The notes under the pieces are model-generated. The model was not told the origin of the DNA and did no database searches. It saw only the letters and a list, made by a program, of their open reading frames with translations. Below, in pieces: positions 1-10,349 of a stretch of 64,000 bases of DNA (position 1 is its first letter; each line of letters begins with the position of its first letter). A program made the position numbers and the translations under genes. This DNA comes from Solea solea (lineage: Eukaryota > Chordata > Actinopteri > Pleuronectiformes > Soleidae): positions 23,449,799 to 23,513,798 of the forward strand of contig NC_081151.1 of NCBI RefSeq assembly GCF_958295425.1, given 5' to 3'.

Positions 1-1650
1 ATAAGAGTTAAAAATAGCCGTTGATTGACTTTCACTTATTGAACTGGCTTCCTGTCCCCTCCCACAGCAGATGGTTGCTACGGCGATAATAAAACTGCGG
101 CACACGGGCAGTGAACGGAGAGAGACAGACAGACAGAGAGATAGACAGATGTGTAGAAGGACGAGAGTGATGTGTGATACACTCACTGTGTGTGTGTGTG
201 TGTGTGTGTGTGTCAGGATATTAGATCATATCACAGCAGGACGAGTCTTATCAGATCCCAACATGCAAACATGAGCTGCACTGCTAACTTCCTTCCCCTC
301 GGGTTCACTGTGTGTGTGTGTGTGTGTGTGTGTGAGAGCATCCTGTTGAGAATCAAATATCCTCACAGAGACACAGCGATGTTTCAGGGTGGTGACTTTC
401 AGTCGGAGGTCGTCTGACGTTCAGGGCAGCGGGTGAATGAGTGAATTCAGTGAAGTGAGCGTTCACAAACGTGACGTAGATTACAATACACGCTGCTACA
501 GAGACACAGAAGTCACACAAACGTCTCGGTGCGTTAGTGAGCTGTGTCGCACAAGAAACAGAACAAGAAAATACAAATGGAAATGTTAAAATAATGCATT
601 CTAGAAAACGGTCAAAAATACACTTCCTTCCTTCATATCAGATAACAACCCAACAGAAAGTCATTTTTTCTTTTTTATTTTGTTTATTATCAAACAACAC
701 ACACGACACAAAAGAGTCGCATCATTGCAAACAAAGTGTGTTTTTGAATCATCATCAATCAAACCATATGTTCGCTCTTTTGTCTCGGGTTTGTCGTCCT
801 GGTTTGTAGTTTTGTCACATGACCTAAACTGTGACATCACCACTTTGTAAACAGTCCAGGAAACAGGCTGTAAACAGTCAAGCTTGATTGTGTTTGTTGT
901 TGACTGTTATCGGCTGATTTTTGTTTTTGAAGATGTAAAAAACATAAACTTCCTCCATGTGATGAATTCTCAGTGAAGCAACAGGTCAGTGTGAGGTCAG
1001 TGTGAGGTCAACACAGAACTTCTGCTTACGATTTAACTTTGTCGATATGTCCTTATAATTTAGGCCGAAACGTCCCCCGTAACCATGGCCTCCACTCAGG
1101 AAGTGAGCCGACTGAATCGTGGTGATTTGTAACCTACGTTAATGACCGATGTCATGACTGCGTGACTGAAACTAAAGATCTGTCTCAGCAGATTCAAAAG
1201 AAACAACTTTATTCTTCCACTCACGCAGACTCACTCTGTTTCTCCTGAGATAAAAACATTCCAGTACAAGCTGTGGGCGAGCTCTTCATTTATTTGTCAT
1301 AATAAGACGTGTGTAAAAAATTAATTATGAATGCGTGACAGGATGAATTAAAAAGTGGCGGTGCCGCCACGGTCGTGCTAATTAATGGAAAGCGCTGCGT
1401 TCAAGTGCAGCACAGTGTCGGAGAAAGAAAAACACTCATGTTATCACAATTTAAACATTTGATGTCTTGATTTTCTCTTCACTGTCTTCATGATAAACAC
1501 ATTTATAGTTAATTTCATCTGAATTGTTTAAATAAAAATAATAGTTTCATTTATTTTGATACATGTTTACAGTTAAATTGATAATAAATCACGATCAATC
1601 TGTTCTTTAGTTGTGTAAATGTCGTAAATGACACAGTAAAAACTGTTGTT

Positions 1651-1711
<61 letters not shown>

Positions 1712-1837
1712 TGACGACCGGGATCAGGAGCGAGCAGCCGCGCGGCAGATGAGTCACGTGACCACAAATAAGGCTTCAAACGACTCAATGTTTGAGCAAG
1801 GCGTCGCTTCACGGCGTCATTTATCTGATGTCACATA

Positions 1838-2345
1838 GTGCTGGGCAATAAACGTATGGTTATTACGTCTTCATCGTTCCTCTTCATCGTGATAAAGTGT
1901 CTGTGGTGACACCTCCTGGATTTAAAGGCGGTCGCTGTTGATAATCATCGTATTTATGACGTCGGAACAGAAAAACTTATGTTTGATACAGTCACTTAAT
2001 AACACGTCTTTCATTTTAAACCTGATTATTAGTGTTATAGCAGAGTTTGACCATATTTATAGTCAATGTCATTGTTTCTAACACACGTGAAACCCTTCAT
2101 TTACACATTAAAAACCAAAGAAATGATACAGGTAGAGCAGCTATCAGTAGATCAGTGTTATTTTAGTGAGTATTCACAGTGTATTTTTACTCTCACTCTT
2201 TGAGAAGCACAAACATTTCCACATAAATCTCCTATATTAGTATTTAAACTCCACATACACACACACATTATTTATCAGACAAATCACACAGCCCTGCAGA
2301 AATATTGATTTGACTCATATTGTGATCGATATATCGATGTATATT
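1838..2345 (+). mobile_element. Unclassified transposon-like repeat, copy 1
   Basis: It starts near TGCTGGGCAATA and ends in ATATCGATGTATAT-type sequence. Its internal segment TTTGACCATATTTATAGTC (about 2045-2080) recurs as a reverse complement near 17900-17935, showing that this is a dispersed element. No coding capacity is visible, so it is probably a non-autonomous DNA element. Confidence 0.55.
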
Positions 2346-3111
2346 ATGTAAAGAAGTATATCACAAGAAGATTGTTTCCCATATTTTCCATCCCCTATGT
2401 CAGAGGCAACAACATGCACACGCACACGCACACGCACTTCACTGGCTTACACTTACTCTGGATTTACTTGAATCCATTACAGCTGAATTTGCATTTGCTC
2501 TACTTCTGCTTAACTGCCTCTGCAGACACACACGCACACGCACACACACACGTGCAGACACGCACACACACACACACACGCATGCACACACACACGCACA
2601 CGCCGACACAGCTGAACCAGGTTAGAGTCTGAAAAATAGTCTCCAAAGGTAGAGACACAAACAAACACACACACACACTGCAGTGTGAATGACCTTGTAA
2701 ATAGCCTTTATGGATTGTGTGTGTGTGTTTTGTGTTTGTCCCTGCAGCAGAACACACACACACACACACACATCATGGCTCTAATTAAGAGCTTCTGTCT
2801 CCACACACACACAGACACACACAGACACACACAGACACACACACACAGACTGCACTGGTGTGAGATCAGCTGTCAGCTGGCTGTGACGCTCACACAGATG
2901 TTGCTCTCAGACCTGCTGAAGACTGAAAGAGCAAATAAATCAAGTGTTGATTCATTTAATATAAATATAAAGATGTTTGTTTGTCTGTTATTCCTGATGT
3001 ACTTGGGTCATAGTCCAGGTTTGCATGAGGTACTGGCACATGGTCAGAGCTGACTGTGCTGTGAGCGCCCCCTGCTGCTGGGAACCAGCCTGAGCCAAGT
3101 CTCATGATCAC

Positions 3112-3345
3112 GTCTTTGTCTCACTGTGAGACAGAAACTCAAGTTTGTAATCCACTCACTCTCCCACACCAAAGTCCACAGAGAAAATCAGTGATTTAAG
3201 CTCACAGGGACACAGGAGCTGCTGGTCACTGATGTTCTCTATGGGCTTTGGTGTGGGAGAGTGAGTGGTTTATAGACTTCAGTTTCCTGTTGGAAAACAG
3301 TGAGATGAAGACGTGAACATGTTCTTAAGAAACTGACGTCCATGT
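3112..3345 (+). mobile_element. Fold-back MITE-like element, internally deleted copy
   Basis: Both arms are present (CCCACACCAAAGTCCACAGA on the left; CTATGGGCTTTGGTGTGGG on the right), but most of the middle is missing. Confidence 0.85.
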
Positions 3346-3811
3346 CATTCATTGAGTTGCTTGGTATCATTCTTGTAATAATCTAAACACACATACTGGA
3401 GATGGTGTCACGTATTTGAGGCACATTCTGTTGATGTGTGTGTGTGTGTGTGTGTCATTTTTTCATTTGTAATGTGGTTACGAGGTTGCCCACCAATAAC
3501 CCCAGAACTCCACCCATATGATGTTTGATTGCACTGGTTGCACATGCACAGGAAACTATATATAGTCAAGCACTTTTAAGTGAGTCAGAATAAAACCATG
3601 AAAGAGAAAGTCCTGAAAGAAAGAAAGAAAAAGAAAAGAAAAACAACCGTGTTACTGGATAAAAAAAAACCACATGAGACAGAATTTATGACCCTGCTTC
3701 TGTTGCCGGGTTGAACAGTTTTTCTGCTTAAATTCCTCCTGAATGAGTCAGTGAGTGAGTGAGTGAGTGAGGGCTGTTACTGATGCCCTGTGCTGGTGTT
3801 TGTGTTCACAG

Positions 3812-3889
3812 GTCTGACGACTGAAGGCTTGTACCGAGTCAGCGGGAACAAGACGGACCAGGACAACATCCAGAAACAGTTTGATCAAG
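3812..3889 (+). CDS. ARHGAP5: ARHGAP5 exon: RhoGAP domain with arginine finger
   Basis: This 78-nt exon begins in phase 1 (the first base of its Gly codon is in the previous exon) and ends in phase 1. It encodes [18 protein letters not shown] and continues to FDQ. The Arg in LYRVSG is the arginine finger that RhoGAP domains insert into the GTPase site to speed GTP hydrolysis. ARHGAP5 (p190-B) acts on RhoA-class GTPases at the cortex and adhesion sites. The paralogue ARHGAP35 was considered, but [14 protein letters not shown] and the C-terminus of the last exon fit ARHGAP5 better, and the AKAP6 neighbour agrees. The acceptor is TTCACAG and the donor is AAG|GTAAAC. The N-terminal GTPase-like and FF domains are upstream of the window. 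Confidence 0.95.
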
Positions 3890-4008
3890 GTAAACACACA
3901 CACACACAACAACACACCTGAGAGGAGGAGCTTCAGGGATTTTCAAAGCACCGATCTGAGCGTTCGTTGTCCTCAGAGGTGGCGACAAAATCAGACATTT
4001 GATCTGTG

Positions 4009-4116
4009 GTGTTAAAATCACGGATTTTCTCTCTGGGCTTTGGTGTGAGTGAGTGAGTGAGTGAGTGAGTGAGTGAGTGAGTGAGTGAGTGAGTGAGATA
4101 GTGAGTGAGTGAGTGG
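4009..4116 (+). repeat. MITE remnant expanded into a (GAGT)n array
   Basis: The left part (4009-4047) reads like the right arm of the local fold-back element: TTAAAATCACGGATTTTCTC, then GGGCTTTGGTGTG. It then becomes about 17 GAGT units with one interruption near 4100. After the array comes GTGGTCTTCCTGGCAGAAAAG, which still resembles the distal arm. Confidence 0.8.
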
Positions 4117-4568
4117 TCTTCCTGGCAGAAAAGCCATTTTTTCTCTCCTCTGTGACTTTCTCCTTCGTCCATGTGTCCTTGAATGTGTCCTTTCTTTCTT
4201 CATTATGTGTCCTTGTCTCCTCCTATTGTCCTATTTTCTGTCACTTGTTCACTTCCTTCACCGCCTCTCCTCCCGTCTTTGCACTTTCTTGAGTGTTTCT
4301 GGACGACTCTCTCTCTCTCTGTGTGTGTGTGTGAGATTCAGTGTGACAGCTGTCCTGTTACCTCAGGGCTCTGTCCTCCTCTTTCGCCTCCTTTTCTGTC
4401 GCCACCCGGTCGTTACGTCGTCACGCCCTAACGGGGAGTGTTACATATTTCTTCTTCCTCCTCCTCCATCTTCTTCTCTATAAGCACTGAGGTTGTTAGC
4501 AGCAGAGCTGACACCAGTTTGACGTGTGAGGAGTTAAAGATTTCCTCCTCCACGCTGAAGTGATGACC

Positions 4569-4569
<1 letters not shown>

Positions 4570-4626
<57 letters not shown>
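4570..4626 (+). repeat. (CTG)19 trinucleotide array
   Basis: There are nineteen uninterrupted CTG units inside an ARHGAP5 intron. A CUG-repeat transcript would be made from the coding strand. Confidence 0.98.
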
Positions 4627-4630
<4 letters not shown>

Positions 4631-5761
4631 ATTAACTCACTTTAGCAAAAGCAGAAATAAACCAGTGATGGAGCTGTAGCTTGTCTGCAGAAGCAGTGAC
4701 ATGTTGCAGAATGATAGAAAGACTCGTCAGCGTTATGATTGTGTCTCTCTGAACTCGAGCAGGTTGTAATGAGTGAACACGACCACGCCGCTTCGTGTCG
4801 TCTCACTGGCTCCGTGTGTGCGTCTTTGCTTATGTCTTGATTTAAAAAGATTATTTATATACATTTACTACATAAATTGTGGATTATGACACATGGGTTG
4901 ATGCTAATTTGCATTCACCGCTGCAGGAAAAGTGTCAGATTCTCTGGAGACAACGACAAACGTCAAGGAACTTTATACATGTTTTACTTTTCAGAAACAC
5001 ACAAGGTCGGCCTGGGTTCCTACAACTTATATTCTAACAGAAAAAGACTTATTTTGACCTCAAATGTTCACATTTATGAGCAATTATCCCCAAATAAGCA
5101 CATGTTTAATACTTTAATAGAAAATCTGGACAAATCTTGGTAAATAAGTTATTGATTACATTAAAAACAGAAGAAAGTGTGAGGTTGGGTTTGAGCAGGG
5201 ACGAACAGAAACTGAGGTGTTGACCATGCGTGACCATGGCAACTGCGTGGTGTCTCTGTGTGTACAGTTCTGCTGTTCAAAAACATCAAATTAAATTTCA
5301 AGTTTACAAAAAGTGTGAAGAATGTGTTTTTTGTCGTCACTGCTCCTTTAAACGGATTAAAAAGCTGTCGTTAGCGTCTCACAGTCACAGCTGTGTGCTT
5401 GTTGCTGTTGTGAATACAAACACAGACGACTGCCCCCTGCGGATCGGGAGGGTTACTGCATGAGGAGATGTGATCCAGGCCCAGTTCACGGTGGTGAGTC
5501 CTGGTCTTAACTCGGATCAGAGAGGATCTGGATTTCCTCTCACATCCCAGCAGTGACCCGGTCAAACTCAGTGTGACTCGTGTCTGGATCAACGTGGATT
5601 AATGGGACAAAAGATCTGAGCCTCGCTCGCTCTCTCACTTGAGCTTAACAAGGATGTGGAACAAGGTGGCGCTGAGGAGACGCCTGTCTCTCTCTCTCTG
5701 TGTGTGTGTGTTTGTGTGTGTGTGCACGCGATCATCTGTTCCTCTGTGTGTTTCTCTGCAG

Positions 5762-5893
5762 ATCACGGCATCGACTTTGTGACGATGGACGTGGCGGTGA
5801 ACGCTGCTGCTGGAGCTCTGAAGGCGTTCTTCGCTGACCTGCCTGAGCCTCTGATCCCCTACAGCTTTCATCCTGAACTGGTGGAAGCAGCAA
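5762..5893 (+). CDS. ARHGAP5: ARHGAP5 exon: RhoGAP domain core
   Basis: This 132-nt exon (phase 1 to phase 1) encodes DHGIDFVTMDVAVNAAAGAL, then KAFFADLPEPLIPYSFHPEL and VEAA. The LPEPLIP segment and the preceding helix are conserved structural elements of RhoGAP domains that help build the GTPase-binding face. The acceptor is CTCTGCAG and the donor is CAA|GTAAGA. No frameshift or stop is present. Confidence 0.95.
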
Positions 5894-7928
5894 GTAAGAA
5901 GATAAACTCACACACACACACACACAGTGTTCAGGAAACAGTGGAGCCTTTGATTTCCCTAATCTGAGAACAGAGTCTTTGATCTTTTGACACGAGAAGC
6001 TATCACAGACGTCGTTTTAACGTCTCCATCAGTTTCCATTAATATTAATAACGCAGTGGTGAACGTTTTCTTTTGCCTCGTGGACTTCACTGGTTCAGAT
6101 GTTCAGTTTCACACATGCACCAAACATGTGTGAGAAGTGCTGCCCCCTGCTGGTTCAGTTAGGGACAGATACAGTAAATACTGAAGAGACAAATACAGGA
6201 ATCTCCTCTCATTTAAATCTCCTGTTTTCCTTCTCTGCGTCTCTTTGAGGTGAACTAGTTCCTTTGTTTGTTTGTGTTGTTGTTGTCGTTGTTGTAATCG
6301 AGCGCACACACAGATGTTAATATCTTAATATTTAATCCACATTCATCCTTTTTGTGGAGTTACGGCGCGCGGCGTTCCCCTCCGATAGATCAAAGGTTTC
6401 AGTGCTGAACCTTTTCTCCTCGTCATATTTCTCTGTGATGTTGAACGACCTCTGACCTCTGTAACAGCCGTTTAAAACCTGTGCCGGCGTCTCGTTAAGA
6501 CGATCGATGGCGCCGAGGATGAAGAGTCTTGAGAGTAAAAGTTTAAAGTGATTCCTGCTGTTTCTGGAATGTGTGGAATATCCTGGAGAGGTTTTTTTTT
6601 TCTATCTTTGTCTCTTTGTTGTGACAAATTCAAAGATTGTAGCTCGTATTTCTAACTCTGTAAATATTTCATAAGTGAGTGGGAGCGAGGGAGAGAGACG
6701 ACGAGGATCTTCATCCATGTTTTACGTCTCACAGACACACAAGGTCGTCTTGGTTCTTTTCTGTCTCTACAACTTTAATTTTGGCAGAACAATCTTTATT
6801 TTTGACACTTGTTTTTGAAATTCTACTCAAATGTACAAATGTTTTATACTATATTCTAAAATGTGGACGAATTTTTAAATATTTTAAAGTCTTCTAATGT
6901 TTTTAACAGTTGGTAAATAACATGCAGGAGAGGAGACTCTTATTTTGAAAAGTGTGAGGTTGGATTTCAGTGTGGACGAACACAAACTGAGAATTTTTAT
7001 TTTGAAAACTGAAGGGTGGTGCTTTATTGTGGTCTGAAAGTCACCTGGAAAACTGTGTTGTGTTTCTGCGTGTACAAACAGAAGCTGAGGCCTTTATTTT
7101 GAAAACCGTGAGGTTGTTTAATCGTGGACAAACAGACGGATATTTTACCTGAAACTTTTACTTTGAAACCGAAGGGTTGTCTTTTAGCGTGGCCAAACAG
7201 AAAGTGACACTTTATTTTGAAAAGTGAGGGGTTGGGCTTCAGTGTGGACAAAGTGAAGCAGAGAATTTTATTTTGAAAAGTGGCTTGTGTTTCTGCATGG
7301 ACGAGCAGAAACTGAGACTTTTATTTTGAAAACTAGGTTGTCTTTTTGCATGGATGAACAGAAACTGGGACTTTTATCTTAAAAAAAATGCAGGTTTGTG
7401 TTTTAGCACAGACAAACAGAAACATAGACCTTTACTTTGAAAAATGGGCTTGTTTAACAGTGTGGACGAATAGAAAACCCAGGCTTTTATTTTGTGCGTC
7501 TGTGAAATTTTATGAAAGGTGGTGTTTTCTTCTGTTGCCCTTAACCTTGAGTTTGTGTTGCTGTTGACAGTTTTATCTGGGTCATGTGATCATAACTGAA
7601 CAATACGACCTTTTTATGACGAGATGCTCGTAAAAAAATAAACCTGATGCAGTGAAAACCAGCTGTTTATGAAAATCTGAACAGAAAAATAAGAATCTGT
7701 TTATTTTTATATGCAGAAGGAAAAAACAAAAAAACTGACCTGCATCGTTTTTAACACGAGTAAGAGGGAGTACAGTTTCTGTGTGTGTGTGCAGAGCGTG
7801 GGAGCTGCTCTTGGCAGAATCACAGCCTTTTGTTTTCCAGAGCGTATAATTTCCGTTCCCAAGAGAGTGTGTAGAATGTAAAACGCTTCTTGTCTTCTCT
7901 CCTGTGTGTGTGTGTGTGTGTGTCACAG
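5894..7928 (+). other. ARHGAP5: ARHGAP5 intron whose TG repeat occupies the acceptor tract
   Basis: This 2035-nt intron has (CA)9 at 5909-5926, fifteen bases after the donor. It has (TG)10 at 7903-7922, ending only six bases before the exon, where a polypyrimidine tract would normally lie. The body contains a repeat block (6690-6930) shared with the previous intron and a degenerate minisatellite (about 6935-7495). Confidence 0.9.
6935..7495 (+). repeat. Degenerate minisatellite, units of about 55-65 bp
   Basis: Roughly nine diverged units follow one another. Each has a TTTATTTTGAAAA core, a GTGAGGTTG-like segment and a GTGGACAAACAGAAACTGAG-like segment. Units vary in length and some lack one segment. 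A single related unit occurs at about 5165-5215. Confidence 0.8.
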
Positions 7929-8034
7929 AAATCGTGGACTACATGGAGCGTCTGCAGGTGCTGAGAGAAATCGTGAAGAAGTTTCCCTCTGTGAACTACC
8001 AGGTCTTCAAGTACATCATCACACACCTCAACAG
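7929..8034 (+). CDS. ARHGAP5: ARHGAP5 exon: RhoGAP domain helices
   Basis: This 106-nt exon enters in phase 1 and leaves in phase 2. It encodes KIVDYMERLQVLREIVKKFP, then SVNYQVFKYIITHLNR, which matches the p190-B RhoGAP helical segment. The acceptor is unusual: the sequence before TCACAG is pure TG repeat rather than pyrimidines. The donor is CAG|GTAAAA and runs at once into a long CA array. Confidence 0.95.
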
Positions 8035-8240
8035 GTAAAATACACACACACACACACGCACACACACACACACACACACCAAACCCCACAGAGAAAATCA
8101 GTGATTTTAGCTGGTGGGGACACAGGAGCTGCTGGTCCTCTGCTGCCTCGTGTGGTCACTTTGTGTCACTGAGGTCAATCTGAACAAAGGATTTGAACTC
8201 ATCTGAACTTAGTGATGGAGGCAGCAGTGGATCAACAACT

Positions 8241-8293
<53 letters not shown>

Positions 8294-8400
8294 TGTTAAA
8301 ATGAGTGATTTTCTCCATGGGAGAGTGAGTGGTTTCACAGTGAGATGAAGACATCATAGACTTAATCAGTTCTAACACTTGTCTCCTTTTACCTCTGCAG
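8035..8400 (+). other. ARHGAP5: Short ARHGAP5 intron made mostly of MITE and microsatellite
   Basis: This intron is 366 nt long. CA repeats fill 8042-8079 (one G interruption), a copy of the fold-back MITE family fills about 8083-8371, and (TG)25 at 8243-8292 sits inside that copy. Only about 29 nt, with a normal pyrimidine-rich tract and CTGCAG, remain before the next exon. Confidence 0.9.
8083..8371 (+). mobile_element. Fold-back MITE-like element inside the ARHGAP5 intron
   Basis: It contains AGAGAAAATCAGTGATTTTA, CTGCCTCGTGTGGTCACTTT, GATGGAGGCAGCAGTGGATC and the distal CATCATAGACTTAA. A (TG)25 array sits where other copies have CCTGTGTGCTGTGATG. Confidence 0.85.
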
Positions 8401-8719
8401 GGTGAGTCAGCACAGTAAGCTGACGCTGATGACGGCCGACAACCTCTCCATCTGCTTCTGGCCCACGCTGATGCGGCCCGACTTCGAGAACAAGGACACG
8501 CTCTCCACCACCAAGCTGAACCAGGCCGTCATCGAGTCCTTCATCGTGCAGAGCGACTACTTCTTCCACGGCGGCGAGGTCGCCGAGAGCTCCAGCAGCG
8601 AGGGCACGCCGCCGCCGCACTGCCATAACATGGTGGAGGCGCTGCTGCCGCTGCAGCTGCCTCCGCCGCTGCAGCCGCAGCAGATCCAGCACACGCTGCA
8701 CCCCGACCCACTCATTTAA
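8401..8719 (+). CDS. ARHGAP5: ARHGAP5 terminal coding exon
   Basis: The final coding exon opens with one base completing an Arg codon. It encodes VSQHSKLTLMTADNLSICFW, then PTLMRPDFENKDTLSTTKLN, ending the RhoGAP domain. A low-complexity tail rich in Ser, Pro, Gln and Leu follows and ends LHPDPLI before TAA at 8717-8719. The run LPLQLPPPLQPQ and the DPL ending are typical of ARHGAP5 rather than ARHGAP35. The exon is GC-rich compared with its surroundings. The open frame is intact. Confidence 0.96.
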
Positions 8720-9144
8720 GAGCCACAGGAGCAGGATGGGAGGGGGGCGGAGGGGCGGCGGCGGGGCGGAGCACGTCTGTCTCGGATGTTCTAACTTAAA
8801 AAAACAAAAAATAAACGTCTGGTTGGTGATTTTTCCTCTGTCAGGATTCAGCAGCTGTTTGTCAGATCAGAGCTAATCTGTGACATCTGCTCATAAATCC
8901 CCGGATTAGAGAATTACAATCGCACATCACCCTTTTTTGGAACTAAAATTCGGACGTAACCTCCTCATCCTCCTCCTCCTCTTCTTCACTACACAGAGAC
9001 TGGCTTTGATTTGGCACATAGAGACGACACTCGTCGTCTAGCAGGGTTGGATCTAAGACTCCGGGGATTCTGGGATACATTTTTTGGGGGGCTTAAATAA
9101 AGAGTATACTCCCCCCTGTCTTACCTGATGGAATAGCACACTAC

Positions 9145-9192
9145 TCCTCCTCCTCCTCCTCCTCCTCCTCCTCCTCCTCCTCCTCCTCCTCC
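9145..9192 (+). repeat. (TCC)16 array
   Basis: Sixteen perfect TCC units lie in the probable ARHGAP5 3' UTR. The polypurine/polypyrimidine character could allow triplex formation. Confidence 0.95.
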
Positions 9193-9689
9193 GTTAAAGG
9201 GAAGTTAGCGTAGAGAGAAAGTCCCTGTGACTGCACCGACTGCACCGTTTTCTTTGACTGGATTAATTCCCAGGATGCTTTGCGGGAACTTCACCAAGTC
9301 TTCCTGCAGATTTCAGCACAGGAAAACCTCTTCTTCTTCTTCTTCTTCTTCTTCTTCTTCTTCTTCTGTTGTTGTCAGGTTTTTTTTGCGAGCGCTCGTG
9401 GATCCACAAGAAGAAAATGTGGATTATTTTGTTTTCTTTTCGGGGTGAGGGGAGGAGATGAGGCGGAGGGTGGGAGGAGACTAATTTGAAACACTAAAAG
9501 ACAGCATCAATGTGACCCCCCTCCCCCCCGACATGACCTTTGACCCCGGTTAAGGACAGCACACGCACGATCTGTGTCCTTAAGTTCCTCGTGCCAGTTT
9601 CTCGTCTGTTTTAGTTTCTGTTTTTTATCATTTTGAAAAATGCTTTTCTTTCTTTTTTTTATATATTTTTTGTAACGTCAGATCGTGTG

Positions 9690-9690
<1 letters not shown>

Positions 9691-9730
<40 letters not shown>

Positions 9731-9754
9731 GTGTGTGTGTGTGTGTGTGTGTGT
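9691..9754 (+). repeat. (GAT)13 joined to (GT)12
   Basis: A GAT array runs directly into a GT array in the probable ARHGAP5 3' UTR. Confidence 0.95.
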
Positions 9755-10312
9755 GAAGCCAGTTTTTTTTTCTACCTTCTCCTCGGAGAGAAGGAACGGA
9801 TTCAGGAGGGAAATTTCAAAAAAGTGGCGGATTTTTCTCGGAGAATCCGACCTCACGTTCTTCACTGAGAATCTTCAGCTGAAACCTCTTTAACTCTCGA
9901 TGCAATGACTGACCACGCCCACTTTCCCCCCACTCCTTTCAATGCAACGGCACATGAGCGGATATTAAAAAAAAAGAAGAAGAAAAAAAACCACTATCGT
10001 GTTCTGGATCTGCCGTTTCTAACGTTTCTCCGTTTGTTTGGAATCCGATGAAACTTGCATGTCTCTTGTTTTTCTTTTCTTTTTTTGCCACTTAGTGATG
10101 AGGAGAAAAAAAAAAGAACTTTGAAGCTTTGAAACAACAAGAAAAAAGAAAATGAAACGAAACGAAAACACAGTGAAACTTTCATGTTTTTGACGAGCGA
10201 GGAAAGACGGGTTTTCATTCTCTGCTTTTCTTTGTCTTAATATCATATTTTTTGGTTCTATGTCAAATAGATTTCCCTTAAATAGAGGAAAGAAGTATAT
10301 ATAAGTATAAAT

Positions 10313-10349
<37 letters not shown>

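Larger units (their letters stand above)
1..3811 (+). other. ARHGAP5: ARHGAP5 intron, 3' part
   Basis: No coding exon is visible before 3812, so this is read as the intron upstream of the first recognisable RhoGAP exon. It holds TG arrays at about 187-213, 309-334, 1654-1709 (28 units) and 3435-3454, and interrupted CA tracts at 2414-2610 and 2745-2850. A transposon-like block lies at 1838-2345 and a short fold-back MITE copy at 3112-3345. A high-complexity block at about 1300-1430 contains a GTGGCGG/CCGCCAC hairpin. The true intron start lies outside the window. Confidence 0.7.
3890..5761 (+). other. ARHGAP5: ARHGAP5 intron with CA at its start and TG at its end
   Basis: This 1872-nt intron has (AC)7 at 3894-3907, four bases after the donor. 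It has two (TG)6 runs at 5699-5710 and 5713-5724, about 40-60 nt before the acceptor. In between are a fold-back MITE remnant that grades into a (GAGT)n array (4009-4116), a CT-rich stretch (4120-4490), a perfect (CTG)19 array (4570-4626), and one copy of a repeat block (about 4930-5225) shared with the next intron. Confidence 0.9.

Noticed and set aside
3812..8719. Assignment to the paralogue ARHGAP35
   Set aside because: The LPLQLPPPLQPQ tail, the [14 protein letters not shown] segment and the AKAP6 neighbour fit ARHGAP5. ARHGAP35 has a different C-terminal tail and a different neighbourhood.
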